Below are positions 1-8,354 of a DNA stretch of 49,183 bases, one piece after another. Position numbers and translations under genes: made by a program. This stretch comes from Cellulomonas sp. Its GTDB lineage: Bacteria; Actinomycetota; Actinomycetes; Actinomycetales; Cellulomonadaceae. The stretch lies in the NCBI GenBank assembly GCA_012927595.1, contig JABBOW010000041.1, positions 1 through 49,183 on the forward strand. Direction: 5' to 3'. Numbering within the stretch: position 1 is the stretch's first letter; every line of letters starts with the position of its first letter. Below the pieces are notes generated by a model. That model made no database searches. It was not told the origin of the DNA and worked only from the letters and a program-made list of their open reading frames with translations.

Positions 1-639
1 AACGCCAAGCCGGTCATTGTCGCGACGCAGGTGCTCGAGTCGATGATCACGAACCCGCGTCCGACGCGGGCCGAGACGTCGGACTGCGCGAACGCAGTCC
101 TCGACGGGGCAGACGCGGTCATGCTCTCGGGTGAGACGAGCATCGGCGACTACCCGATCGAGTGCGTCCGGACGATGGCGCGAATCATCGAGGTGACCGA
201 GGAGCTCGGACGTGAGCGGATGGCGCCGCTCGGCTCCACCCCGCGCACGCGTGGAGGGGCGATCACTCGCGCCGCCGCCGAGATCGGCGAGACCCTCGGG
301 GTGAAGTACCTCGTGACGTTCACGCAGTCCGGTGACTCGGCGCGGCGCATGTCGCGGCTGCGCTCGTCCATCCCGCTGCTGGCCTTCACGCCGCTGCCCG
401 CTGTGCGCAGCGTGCTTTCCCTCTCCTGGGGTGTCCAGACGTACCAGACGCCCACGGTCACCAGCACGGACGAGATGGTCGAGCAGGTCGACCAGACGCT
501 GCGTGCGAACGGTCTGGCGGAGGTCGGCGACTACGTCGTGGTCGTCGCCGGTGCACCGGTCGGTGTCGTCGGGTCGACCAACTCGATCGTGGTGCACAAG
601 ATCGGTGGCGAGCAAGGCTCAGCGGGTCGCGTCGACTGA
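1..639 (+). CDS. pyk: Pyruvate kinase, C-terminal part (5' end outside window)
   Basis: This is the last step of glycolysis, phosphoenolpyruvate plus ADP to pyruvate plus ATP, in the cytoplasm. The reading frame is open from base 1, so the N-terminal part of the barrel lies upstream of the window. The visible part begins near the conserved TQVLESM segment, continues through [17 protein letters not shown], which contributes to the active site, and then runs through the regulatory C-terminal domain. The gene ends at a TGA followed 11 bases later by a very strong hairpin. The next gene converges on it. Identification is secure; length and start cannot be judged. Confidence 0.95.
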   Translation, partial: NAKPVIVATQVLESMITNPRPTRAETSDCANAVLDGADAVMLSGETSIGDYPIECVRTMARIIEVTEELGRERMAPLGSTPRTRGGAITRAAAEIGETLGVKYLVTFTQSGDSARRMSRLRSSIPLLAFTPLPAVRSVLSLSWGVQTYQTPTVTSTDEMVEQVDQTLRANGLAEVGDYVVVVAGAPVGVVGSTNSIVVHKIGGEQGSAGRVD

Positions 640-650
640 CGCGTCCGGAC

Positions 651-683
651 CGACGGGCCCCGGGGATCCCCCGGGGCCCGTCG
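651..683. terminator. Bidirectional intrinsic-type terminator hairpin between pyk and prpC
   Basis: A perfect inverted repeat with 15-base arms (CGACGGGCCCCGGGG at 651-665 and its complement at 669-683) surrounds a 3-base loop. It sits exactly between the convergent stops of pyk and prpC. There is no T-tract, which is common for terminators of GC-rich actinobacteria. Confidence 0.85.
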
Positions 684-689
684 GCACTG

Positions 690-1856
690 TCATGCGAGGG
701 GCACCGCCCGACGCGCCGGCCCGTCGTACTGGCTCAGGGGCCGGATCAGAGCGTTAGCGGCGCGCTGCTCCATGACGTGAGCAGTCCAGCCCACGACCCG
801 GCTGGCGGCGAACAGCGGTGTGAACGTCGGGGTGTCGAACCCCATGAGGTGGTACGCCGGGCCCGTGGGGTAGTCAAGGTTGGGTTCGATCCCGGTGTGC
901 GCGCGCATCGCCGCCTCGAGCGTGTCGGCCAGCTCGGCCAGGTCCTGGCGGCCGAAGTGCGCGATCAGACCGTCGAGCGCGGACTTCATCGTCGGCACCC
1001 GCGAGTCGCCGTGACGGTAGACGCGGTGACCGAACCCCATGACCTTGGCCTTGCGTGCCAGGGTGTCCGTGAGCCACTGCTCGACGCGGTCGGGCGTGCC
1101 GATCTCGAGGAGCGTGGCGAGCACGGCCTCGTTCGCCCCGCCGTGCAGCGGGCCCTTGAGCGCACCGATCGCGCCCGTGACGGCGGAGTAGAGGTCCGAG
1201 AGGGTCGACGCGATGACCCGGGCCGTGAAGGTGGACGCGTTGAAGGAGTGCTCGGCGTACAAGACCATCGAGATCTCGAACGCGCGCACGACCTCGGCGT
1301 CGGGCACAGACCCGAAGGTCATGTTCAGGAAGTTGCCGGCGTAGCCGAGGTCGTTGCGTGGCGACACGAGCCCCTTGCCGTGCCGTCGGCGCTGGTCCAA
1401 CGCGACCATCGCGGGCAGCTGGGCCAGCAGCCGGACCGACCGGGCCAGCTCGGCCTCGTGCGACAGGTCGTTCGAGCCCGCGTCGAACGCTCCGGTCACG
1501 CTGACCGCGGTGCGCAGCACGTCCATCGGATGGGTAGAGCGCGGCATCGCCGTGATCGCCGCGATCACAGGGTCGGGCAGTGCGCGCTGGGTCCGTTCGG
1601 TGTGCTCGAAGGCCTCGAGCTCGTCGTCGCTCGGCAGCTCACCGTGCCACAGGAGGTAGGCCACCTGCTCGAACCGGCACCGGGCCGCGAGGTCCGGCAC
1701 GGGGTAGCCGCGGTACAGCAGCGTGCTGGTGGCCTTGTCGATCGACGAGATGGTGGTCGTGTCGACGACGACCCCCGCGAGCCCTTTGTGGATCGTCGGC
1801 TGGTCGTCGGTCGTCGGGGTGTCGGCGCTGTCGTCGGCGCTGTGGTCGGTGGTCAT
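690..1856 (-). CDS. prpC: 2-methylcitrate synthase (citrate synthase family)
   Basis: This enzyme condenses propionyl-CoA with oxaloacetate to give 2-methylcitrate, the entry to the methylcitrate cycle for propionate. The 388-residue product has the usual length of the short actinobacterial enzymes. It shows the citrate synthase blocks GPLHGGANEAV and MGFGHRVYRHGD, with the catalytic histidines, and the C-terminal LIRPLSQYDGP. The frame stays open for 83 codons upstream, but the ATG at 1856 has a GGAGG ten bases before it and is the better start. It is the last gene of prpD-prpB-prpC, 97 bases after prpB. The assignment as methylcitrate rather than citrate synthase rests on this context. Confidence 0.9.
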   Translation of the reverse strand: MTTDHSADDSADTPTTDDQPTIHKGLAGVVVDTTTISSIDKATSTLLYRGYPVPDLAARCRFEQVAYLLWHGELPSDDELEAFEHTERTQRALPDPVIAAITAMPRSTHPMDVLRTAVSVTGAFDAGSNDLSHEAELARSVRLLAQLPAMVALDQRRRHGKGLVSPRNDLGYAGNFLNMTFGSVPDAEVVRAFEISMVLYAEHSFNASTFTARVIASTLSDLYSAVTGAIGALKGPLHGGANEAVLATLLEIGTPDRVEQWLTDTLARKAKVMGFGHRVYRHGDSRVPTMKSALDGLIAHFGRQDLAELADTLEAAMRAHTGIEPNLDYPTGPAYHLMGFDTPTFTPLFAASRVVGWTAHVMEQRAANALIRPLSQYDGPARRAVPLA

Positions 1857-1953
1857 CAGCGGGTAGCCTCCATCGTCGTTGACGGGTGCGGTGCGGCGGG
1901 CGTGCGTTGTGGTCAGGCGGCGGTCGTCCGCGCGGTGGACCAGGTTCTGCGGC

Positions 1954-2847
1954 TCAGAGCTCGAAGTCGAACACCCCGGCGTCGAACTGTCCATAGCCGG
2001 CATAGTCGACGAGGTCGTACAGCTCGGACCTGTGCTGCATCCGGTCGAGCAGCGACGCCTGGGTGCCCTCGGCCAGGATCGCGTCGAGACCCGTCTCGGC
2101 GGCACCCATCGCGAGCCGCAGGAGTGTGACGGGGTAGATGACGATGTTGTAGCCGAGCTCGGCGAGCCGCGTGGAGGTCACCAGCTCGCCTTTGCCGAAC
2201 TCGGTCATGTTCGCAAGCAGCGGGACGTCGATCGCCGCACGGAAGGCTTCGAGCTCGGCCGGGTCAAGGAGCGCCTCGGGGAAGATCGCGTCGGCGCCCG
2301 CGTCGACGAGGGCCTTGGCGCGGTCGATCGCCGCGTCGAGCCCTCGGACGGCGCGGACGTCGGTGCGGGCCATGACGAGGAAGTCGGGGTCGCGTCGGCC
2401 CTCGACCGCCGCGCGGATCCGCTGGACCGCTGTCGACTGGTCGACGACCAGCTTGCCGTCCAGGTGCCCGCAGCGCTTGGGGTTGACCTGGTCCTCGATG
2501 TGGCAGCCGGCCGCACCGGCGTCCTCGAGCGCCTGGACGGTGCGCGCGACGTTCATGGGTTCGCCGAACCCTGTGTCGGCGTCGACGAGCGTCGGGAGGT
2601 CGGTCATGCGCGCGATCTGCCCGGCGCGCGCGGCGAGCTCCGTCGCGGTCGTCAGGCCGATGTCGGGCAGGCCCAGGTCGGCTGCGACGACCGCGCCCGA
2701 GACGTAGACGCCGTCGAACCCCTTGGCCTGGATCAGCCGGGCAGACAAGGGGTTGAACGCCCCAGGGAGGCGGAGCAGGTCGCCGCTCGCGAGGCGTGCG
2801 CGCAGGGCCTGGCGCTTGGCCGACGCCGTTGTTGTGGCGTAGAGCAT
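1954..2847 (-). CDS. prpB: Methylisocitrate lyase
   Basis: This enzyme cleaves 2-methylisocitrate to pyruvate and succinate, the last step of the methylcitrate cycle. The 297-residue protein carries the isocitrate lyase/PEP mutase signature: DADTGFGEP near residue 85, the catalytic loop KRCGHLDGK, and the acidic metal-binding stretch HIEDQ. The chosen ATG at 2847 shares its first base with the last base of the prpD stop (TGATG), and GGAAGGA lies just upstream, so translation is probably coupled to prpD. An in-frame start ten codons earlier would lie inside prpD and has no better ribosome site. Confidence 0.93.
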   Translation of the reverse strand: MLYATTTASAKRQALRARLASGDLLRLPGAFNPLSARLIQAKGFDGVYVSGAVVAADLGLPDIGLTTATELAARAGQIARMTDLPTLVDADTGFGEPMNVARTVQALEDAGAAGCHIEDQVNPKRCGHLDGKLVVDQSTAVQRIRAAVEGRRDPDFLVMARTDVRAVRGLDAAIDRAKALVDAGADAIFPEALLDPAELEAFRAAIDVPLLANMTEFGKGELVTSTRLAELGYNIVIYPVTLLRLAMGAAETGLDAILAEGTQASLLDRMQHRSELYDLVDYAGYGQFDAGVFDFEL

Positions 2848-4373
2848 CAGAACAGTCCTTCCGGTGCCGAGGCGCACGCCAGGAGGCCGGGCCGGGCCGT
2901 CACTGTCACGTCGAGCAGCTCGGCCGCCCGGAGGTCTCCGAGGCGCTGGGCCACGTCGAGGAACCGGTCCACCTCGGCGTCGTCGAGCACGTCGGCCGCG
3001 AGGGTCCGGAGCTTGTGGATGTACTCAGGCCGGGCGAAGGGGCGCGCACCTAGCGGGTGTGCGTCGGCCACGGATATCTCCCGGGAGAGCACGCTCCCGT
3101 CGTCGAGCGTGATCTCGAGCCGACCGCCGAACGCTTTCTCGGCCGGGTCGTCGGCGTGGTAGCGCCGGGTCCACTCGGGGTCCTCGCGCGTGGTGATCTT
3201 GTGCCAGAGGGTCACCGTGTCGGGCCGGGCGGCGCGTGCGGGGGAGTAGGAGCGGGCGTGGTGCCAGGCGCCGTCCTGCAGCGCGACCGCAAGGATGTAG
3301 GGGATCGAGTGGTCGAGCGTCTCGCGTGTTGAGGTGGGGTCGTACTTCTGCGGGTCGTAGGCGCCCGAGCCGATCACGACGTGCGTGTGGTGGGACGTGT
3401 GCAGGACGATCGAGCGCACCCTCGCCGGGTCGCCGGTCTCGGGGTGCTCCCGGTGCAGCCGGCGCGCCAGGTCGATGAGCGCCTGCGCCTGGTACTCGGC
3501 GGAGTGCTCTTTGGTGTACGTCTCCAGGATCGAGCGCTTGGCCTCGCCGGGTCCCGGCAGCGTCACCTCGTATGCGGCGTCGGGCCCGTCGAGCAACCAT
3601 GCGATGACGCCGTCCACGCCCTCGTAGATCGGGGTCGGCGACGTCTGGCCGCGCATCGCCCGGTCGACGGCCTCGATCGCGACCTTGCCCGCGAACGCGG
3701 GCGCGTAGGCCTTCCAGGTCGAGATCTCGCCCTTGCGCGACTGCCGGGTCGCTGTCGTGGTGTGCAGCGCCTGCCCGATGGCATGGAACGTGATCGCGGG
3801 ATCGAGGTGCAGGAGGGTGCCGAGGCCAGCGGCGACCGCCGGGCCGAGGTGGGCGACGTGGTCGATCTTGTGCTCGTGCAGGCTGATCGACCGTACGAGC
3901 GAGACCTGCACCTCGTACGCCGTCGCGATCGCGCGGACGACGTCGCGTCCGCTCGACCCCACGTGCTGCGCGACGGCGAGGATGGGCGGGATCGTGTCGC
4001 CCGGGTGCGAGTACTCCGCCGCGAGGAACGTGTCGTGGAAGTCGAGCTCGCGCACGGCCACGCTGTTGGCCCAGGCGGCCCATTCGGGGCTCGTCCGGGT
4101 ACTGCGTTCGAGACCGACGACCGTCCCGCCGACCCCACCCCGGGATGCCGGGTGCGCCATCGCCTGGGCGCGAGCTGCGACGACGGGCGCGCGCAGGAGC
4201 GACGCGGCCGCGACGGCGGTGTCGTCGATGACCCGGTTGACGATCATCTCTCCGACGTCGAGGTCCACCTCGACCGGGTCGGCCGCGAGCTGGGCCAGTG
4301 ACCACGCGAGCTGCTCGGACCGGGGAAGCCGTTCGGCGCTCGGATGGACCCGCACGGTGCGGCGAACGCTCAT
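2847..4373 (-). CDS. prpD: 2-methylcitrate dehydratase (MmgE/PrpD family)
   Basis: This enzyme dehydrates 2-methylcitrate toward 2-methylisocitrate in propionate catabolism. The 508-residue product has the length and layout of PrpD, with an all-helical N-terminal domain including [19 protein letters not shown] and the later segment GLGTLLHLD. The ATG at 4373 follows GGAGGAAGC with good spacing. It is the first gene of the prpD-prpB-prpC operon, whose promoter must lie in the 144-base gap to the divergent sigma-factor gene. No dedicated regulator such as PrpR is visible beside it. Confidence 0.93.
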   Translation of the reverse strand: MSVRRTVRVHPSAERLPRSEQLAWSLAQLAADPVEVDLDVGEMIVNRVIDDTAVAAASLLRAPVVAARAQAMAHPASRGGVGGTVVGLERSTRTSPEWAAWANSVAVRELDFHDTFLAAEYSHPGDTIPPILAVAQHVGSSGRDVVRAIATAYEVQVSLVRSISLHEHKIDHVAHLGPAVAAGLGTLLHLDPAITFHAIGQALHTTTATRQSRKGEISTWKAYAPAFAGKVAIEAVDRAMRGQTSPTPIYEGVDGVIAWLLDGPDAAYEVTLPGPGEAKRSILETYTKEHSAEYQAQALIDLARRLHREHPETGDPARVRSIVLHTSHHTHVVIGSGAYDPQKYDPTSTRETLDHSIPYILAVALQDGAWHHARSYSPARAARPDTVTLWHKITTREDPEWTRRYHADDPAEKAFGGRLEITLDDGSVLSREISVADAHPLGARPFARPEYIHKLRTLAADVLDDAEVDRFLDVAQRLGDLRAAELLDVTVTARPGLLACASAPEGLF

Positions 4374-4517
4374 GCTGCTTCCTCCGGTCGCCGGAGCGGT
4401 GGGACTGCTTCCGTCGCGCGCATCTCGACCTCCTCGTCCCGGTCAGGCTATGCGCCCGCGGCGGTCCGCACGCGGACCTCACGTTCGACGCGGCCCCGGC
4501 GTCTGCACAATGTGACA

Positions 4518-5015
4518 GTGCAAGAACCCTTCGAGCTCGTCGTCGCCCGCCACGGCGGCACGGTCCTGCGTGTGTGCCGGGCCGTCCTCGGGCCGGTCGA
4601 CGCCGACGACGCGTGGTCGGCGACCTTCCTGTCTGCGCTCGTCGCCTACCCTCAGCTGGCACCGGACTCGAACGTCGAGGCGTGGCTCGTGACGATCGCG
4701 CACCGCAAGGCGATCGACCACACGCGAGCAACGTCCCGTCGGGCGGTCCCGGTCGACGTCCTGCCCGAGCGCGCGGCATCGCCCGGCGCCGACGCTCGTG
4801 ACCTCGACCTCTGGTCCGCGTTGGCCGCGCTGCCGACCAAGCAGCGGCAGGTGGTCGCTTACCACCACCTCGGCGGACTGGCCTATGCCCAGGTGGCCGA
4901 CCTGCTCGGCGGGACCGCCGTCGCGGCTCGTCGGGCCGGTGCCGACGGCATCGCGACCCTCCGGCGCACGTATGGCGCCACCGCATCCGCCTCGAACTCT
5001 CGGAGACAGCAATGA
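4518..5015 (+). CDS. Sigma-70 family (ECF-like) RNA polymerase sigma factor
   Basis: A small sigma factor of about 165 residues. The N-terminal half (FELVVARHGGTVLRVCRAVL to about residue 70) matches region 2. The C-terminal half, with ALPTKQRQVVAYHHLGGL and the helix-turn-helix AQVADLLGGTAVAARR, matches region 4. The start is uncertain: GTG at 4518 or 4512 fits the domain best and neither has a clear Shine-Dalgarno, so the message may be leaderless. Its stop overlaps the start of the alkyltransferase gene by 4 bases (ATGA), so the pair is co-translated and the factor may control the repair gene. No anti-sigma gene is seen. Confidence 0.82.
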   Translation: MQEPFELVVARHGGTVLRVCRAVLGPVDADDAWSATFLSALVAYPQLAPDSNVEAWLVTIAHRKAIDHTRATSRRAVPVDVLPERAASPGADARDLDLWSALAALPTKQRQVVAYHHLGGLAYAQVADLLGGTAVAARRAGADGIATLRRTYGATASASNSRRQQ

Positions 5016-5635
5016 CGAGCACCGACCTCGACCCCGAGGTGCGCGACCTCCTCGTGACCGCAGCGCACCCTGCCGATCTGGACTTGGCCCGGCTGCATAC
5101 GCGGCTCGCGGCGGCCGCCGAGGTCACGGGAGTCCTGGACGTCGCCTACCGCACGCTCGACACGCCTGTGGGCACGCTGCTGCTCGCCGCAACCGAGCGG
5201 GGGCTCCTGCGGGTCGCGTTCGCCGCCGAGGACCATGACGCGGTGCTGGCGTCGATCGCGGCACGCATCAGCCCGCGGATCCTGCACGCACCGGTGCGTC
5301 TCGACGACGCGGCGCGTCAGCTCGGCGAGTACTTCGAGCGGCGGCGGCAGGCGTTCGACCTGCCGCTGGACCTGAGCCGGTCGACCGGGGTCCGCCGGGC
5401 CCTCCTCGGCCAGCTGCGCGCGATCGAGTACGGGCGCACGGCGAGCTATGCCGCGATCGCGGTGGCCGCTGGGAGCCCGCGGGCCGTCCGGGCTGTCGGC
5501 AGCGCCTGCGCGACGAACCCGTTGCCCGTCGTCGTGCCGTGCCACCGTGTCGTGCGCTCGGACGGGACGATCGGTCAGTACCTCGGCGGGACGGACGCCA
5601 AGCGCACACTGCTCCGTCTCGAGTCGGCCGCCTGA
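5012..5635 (+). CDS. ogt: Methylated-DNA--protein-cysteine S-methyltransferase
   Basis: This suicide enzyme transfers alkyl groups from O6-alkylguanine to its own cysteine. The 207-residue protein ends in the MGMT domain with the active-site motif PCHRV near residue 174 and the DNA-binding helix region SYAAIAVAAGSPRAVRAVGSA. About 45 N-terminal residues precede the conserved AYRTLDTPVGTLLLA segment and are not part of the minimal family. The start overlaps the sigma factor stop by 4 bases. A small hairpin overlaps its stop codon. Confidence 0.93.
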   Translation: MTSTDLDPEVRDLLVTAAHPADLDLARLHTRLAAAAEVTGVLDVAYRTLDTPVGTLLLAATERGLLRVAFAAEDHDAVLASIAARISPRILHAPVRLDDAARQLGEYFERRRQAFDLPLDLSRSTGVRRALLGQLRAIEYGRTASYAAIAVAAGSPRAVRAVGSACATNPLPVVVPCHRVVRSDGTIGQYLGGTDAKRTLLRLESAA

Positions 5636-5647
5636 GCCTCCTCAGGC
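5630..5647. terminator. Short hairpin over convergent ogt and nhaA stops
   Basis: A 7-base inverted repeat (GCCTGAG, 4-base loop, CTCAGGC) spans the stop codon of ogt and the 3' end of nhaA, whose stop codons are only 6 bases apart. It has no T-tract. A shared terminator is plausible but the stem is short. Confidence 0.4.
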
Positions 5648-6970
5648 CGCGTCGTCCGGCCGGCCTCGGCCTGACTCGAAGACATCGGGCACGCCATCCG
5701 CGTCGGCGTCGAGACCCTCGAGCTCCTCTATGCGGCGGTAGGCCCGGTTGCGAGAGCGCAGCAGCGCGGCAGCGAGCGTCGATGCGAGGACCGAAGCGGC
5801 AAGGACCGCGACCTTGACGTGCTCGTCGCGCGCGCCAGCAGCCCCGAATGCGAGGTCCCCGATGAGGAGCGACACCGTGAACCCGATTCCCCCGAGAGCC
5901 GCGATGCACAAGACGTCCAGCCACCCCAGGCTTGCGTCGAGAGCGGCACGTGTGAACCGGGCGACCAGGTAGGTCGTCCCGAGGATCCCGACGGCCTTGC
6001 CGACGACGAGACCCGCGACGATGCCCAGCGCGACGGGATCGGTGAGCGACCGGGCCAGACCGGAGGTGCCGCCGACACGGACGCCGGCGGCGAAGAACGC
6101 GAACACGGGGACTGCGATCCCCGCGGACAGCGGCCGGAAGCGGTGCTCGAAGTGCTCGGCGAGGCCGGGACCGGCCGCCGGGCCGCCCGCCGCGTGGCTG
6201 CGCACCACAGGGACGGCGAAGCCGAGCAGGACGCCTGCAACGGTGGCGTGCACGCCCGAGCTGTGCATGAGCGCCCAGGTGGTCACTGCGAGCGGCAGGA
6301 GCAGCCACCACGACCGGATCCGGCGCTGGACCGCGACCCAGAAGAGCGCGAGCGTCGCGACCGCTCCGAGCAGCGCCACCACGGACACGTGCGACGTATA
6401 GAAGACCGCGATGATCGTCACGGCGAGCAGGTCGTCGACGACGGCGAGGGTGAGCAGGAACGTCCGCAGAGCCGCGGGCAGGTGAGTGCCGACGACCGCC
6501 AAGACCGCCAGGGCGAACGCGATGTCGGTCGCGGTGGGGATGGCCCACCCCCGCAGCTCGCCGCTGCTCGAACCGAGGTTGACGAGCACGTAGATGACGG
6601 CAGGCACAGCCATGCCGCCGACCGCAGCCAGGACGGGCAGTGCGGCGCGGCGCGGGTCGCGCAGGTCGCCGGCGACGAACTCGCGCTTCAGCTCGAGCCC
6701 GACGACGAAGAAGAAGATCGCCAGCAGGCCGTCGGACGCCCATCCGCCCAGGGTCAGGTCGAGGCCGAGCATCGCTGGCCCGACCCGGACGTCACGCAGG
6801 GCCGCGTAGGAGTCCGACAACGGCGAGTTCGCCCAGACGAGCGCCACGACGGTCGCGACGAGCAGCAGTGCACCGCCGACCGTCTCCTTGCGCAGGATCG
6901 CGGAGATCCGGGCCGTCTCCGACCACGACCCTCTCGCCAAGAGCACGGCACGGGGGGTGGGGCTGCGCAT
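5642..6970 (-). CDS. nhaA: Na+/H+ antiporter NhaA
   Basis: An inner-membrane electrogenic sodium/proton antiporter for pH and salt homeostasis. The 442-residue product has about 12 hydrophobic segments, the family signature [13 protein letters not shown], and the paired aspartates in [13 protein letters not shown] that bind Na+ in characterised NhaA. The C-terminus carries a roughly 40-residue polar tail rich in acidic residues. The ATG at 6970 opens directly on the conserved N-terminal helix; the open frame extends 118 codons further but that stretch has no family similarity. Shine-Dalgarno is weak. The gene converges with ogt. The 220 bases upstream hold nothing else I recognise. Confidence 0.93.
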   Translation of the reverse strand: MRSPTPRAVLLARGSWSETARISAILRKETVGGALLLVATVVALVWANSPLSDSYAALRDVRVGPAMLGLDLTLGGWASDGLLAIFFFVVGLELKREFVAGDLRDPRRAALPVLAAVGGMAVPAVIYVLVNLGSSSGELRGWAIPTATDIAFALAVLAVVGTHLPAALRTFLLTLAVVDDLLAVTIIAVFYTSHVSVVALLGAVATLALFWVAVQRRIRSWWLLLPLAVTTWALMHSSGVHATVAGVLLGFAVPVVRSHAAGGPAAGPGLAEHFEHRFRPLSAGIAVPVFAFFAAGVRVGGTSGLARSLTDPVALGIVAGLVVGKAVGILGTTYLVARFTRAALDASLGWLDVLCIAALGGIGFTVSLLIGDLAFGAAGARDEHVKVAVLAASVLASTLAAALLRSRNRAYRRIEELEGLDADADGVPDVFESGRGRPDDAA

Positions 6971-7193
6971 GGGGAGGCTCTTTTCGGGCTCGTCAAAAAC
7001 ATGCCGACCAGGCTTCCCGGCGCACCTCGAACCATCGTAACCGGGCGGTGAGCCGCTCATGACCGGGTACAGCACTGTGGTCACCCGCCCAGGACCCAGG
7101 GGTCCGCCCCGTGCCAGGAGCCGGGGTACGGCATCTGCGCCACCGAGGGCCTGGCCGGAGTGATCCGGCGCCTCGGGCTTGTCTGTGGTGCGG

Positions 7194-8180
7194 TCAGTCG
7201 CGCGAAGGCGTGACGTCGCCGGTGGCCTCGGTTGCGACGACGTACTGGCGGGCCAGCCGCAAGGTCGACACGATGTCGCCGGGGCACCACGGTTCGAGGC
7301 AGAGCAGGCGGTCGTGGGCCGCATAGGCCAAGAAGGCGTTCTTCTTGACCTTGAGATCCGGGCCGGTGACGTTCGGCAACCGTGTCCACATCGGGTAGCC
7401 GCCGTACGCGAGGAGCGTGTGCGCGGAGCGGTAGCCGTGATCCGCCTGCCGCGCGAACAACGCCGTAGCGGTGTGGTCCGCGTTGTCGCCGTGCCGGAAC
7501 TCGATGGTCCAGTCCTGCGTGCGGATGGTCGTCGGGTGGAACCGGGTCATGAGGTCGGTCAGAGTGCTGGTCAGTGAGGCGCCCGTGTAGGTGGCCGAGC
7601 CGTCGACCGGATCGATCGCGCTGATGTCACCGTCCCAGAGCCGCCGCAGGCTCTGGTAGCTGTGGACGACCATCCCGGTCCCGGTCCGGTTGCCGTCGGG
7701 CAGGCGCATGAAGATGACCGACACCTGCGGGGCAGCCGTCAGGGTCATGAGCCGCACGGGGTGGTCGGGCGACCCGGCGTCGGACGAGCTCCAGCGGTCC
7801 GCGACCCCTGCCATCTGCGCGTACGCGGCCAGGCTGCCGGTCTCGCGGCTCCGCCAGTAGGTCTCGCCCTGGGCGGCGTCGCCCGCGGTGAGGAAGACCG
7901 TCCGCACGCAGCGGCCTGCTAGGACGTCCATGGCGAGGTCTGGGCTCTGGAAGAGGAGGTCGTCGTCCTCGTGGGCCACGATCTGCATCGCGCCCGCCGT
8001 GCAGGGGGTCGCGGGCGCCACCTGGACTGCCACGGGAGTGGCGCCGAGCGGCAGAGACACCAAGGCAATGGAGATCAGGACGCCGCGCGTGAACCAGAGA
8101 GTGCCCAGGATGCCGAACGCACCGAGCGTGCGAGCGAGCCTCGCGCTGGTACGACGGGCGGGGTGACGCCGCTTGATCAC
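7194..8180 (-). CDS. PIG-L/LmbE family deacetylase, membrane-anchored
   Basis: A zinc-dependent N-deacetylase of the PIG-L family, whose members act on GlcNAc-containing lipids or small glycoconjugates. About 30 basic residues precede one hydrophobic signal anchor ([20 protein letters not shown]), so the catalytic domain is predicted to be outside the membrane. The zinc/catalytic motif appears as [10 protein letters not shown], with the HxDD pattern as HEDDD, and the later [13 protein letters not shown] supplies the downstream histidine. The GTG at 8180 has GAGGGA upstream and gives 328 residues. The substrate is unknown. MshB and Mca, the mycothiol enzymes of this family, are cytoplasmic, so this is unlikely to be either. 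Confidence 0.83.
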   Translation of the reverse strand: MIKRRHPARRTSARLARTLGAFGILGTLWFTRGVLISIALVSLPLGATPVAVQVAPATPCTAGAMQIVAHEDDDLLFQSPDLAMDVLAGRCVRTVFLTAGDAAQGETYWRSRETGSLAAYAQMAGVADRWSSSDAGSPDHPVRLMTLTAAPQVSVIFMRLPDGNRTGTGMVVHSYQSLRRLWDGDISAIDPVDGSATYTGASLTSTLTDLMTRFHPTTIRTQDWTIEFRHGDNADHTATALFARQADHGYRSAHTLLAYGGYPMWTRLPNVTGPDLKVKKNAFLAYAAHDRLLCLEPWCPGDIVSTLRLARQYVVATEATGDVTPSRD

Positions 8181-8312
8181 GCTCGTCCCTCGCGGTGTAG
8201 TCGACCGTACGGATGTCAGTTCTCGTGAGCCGCGATGATACGCCCGTCGGGCACGCTCACGATGATGCCGGGCAATCCCCGTTGTGTCGACATGCGCCGA
8301 TAGACTCGCCGG

Positions 8313-8354
8313 ATGCTCAGTACGTCGACGCCTGGACGCGTGCTTGCCGCGTGA
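8313..8354 (+). other. Possible 13-codon leader ORF ahead of the flippase-like gene
   Basis: An ATG-started ORF of 13 codons ends with TGA at 8352-8354, overlapping the proposed GTG start of the next gene as GTGA. It has no clear ribosome site. It could couple translation of the large membrane protein, whose own start lacks a Shine-Dalgarno, or it could be chance. Confidence 0.25.

Noticed and set aside
5819-7051. 410-codon forward ORF opposite nhaA
   Set aside because: Antisense to a well-supported NhaA gene and highly charged without any recognisable domain.
8290-8303. GCCGATAG upstream of the flippase-like gene as a fifth sigma-28-like promoter
   Set aside because: No CTCA or TCAA lies 15-18 bases upstream of it.
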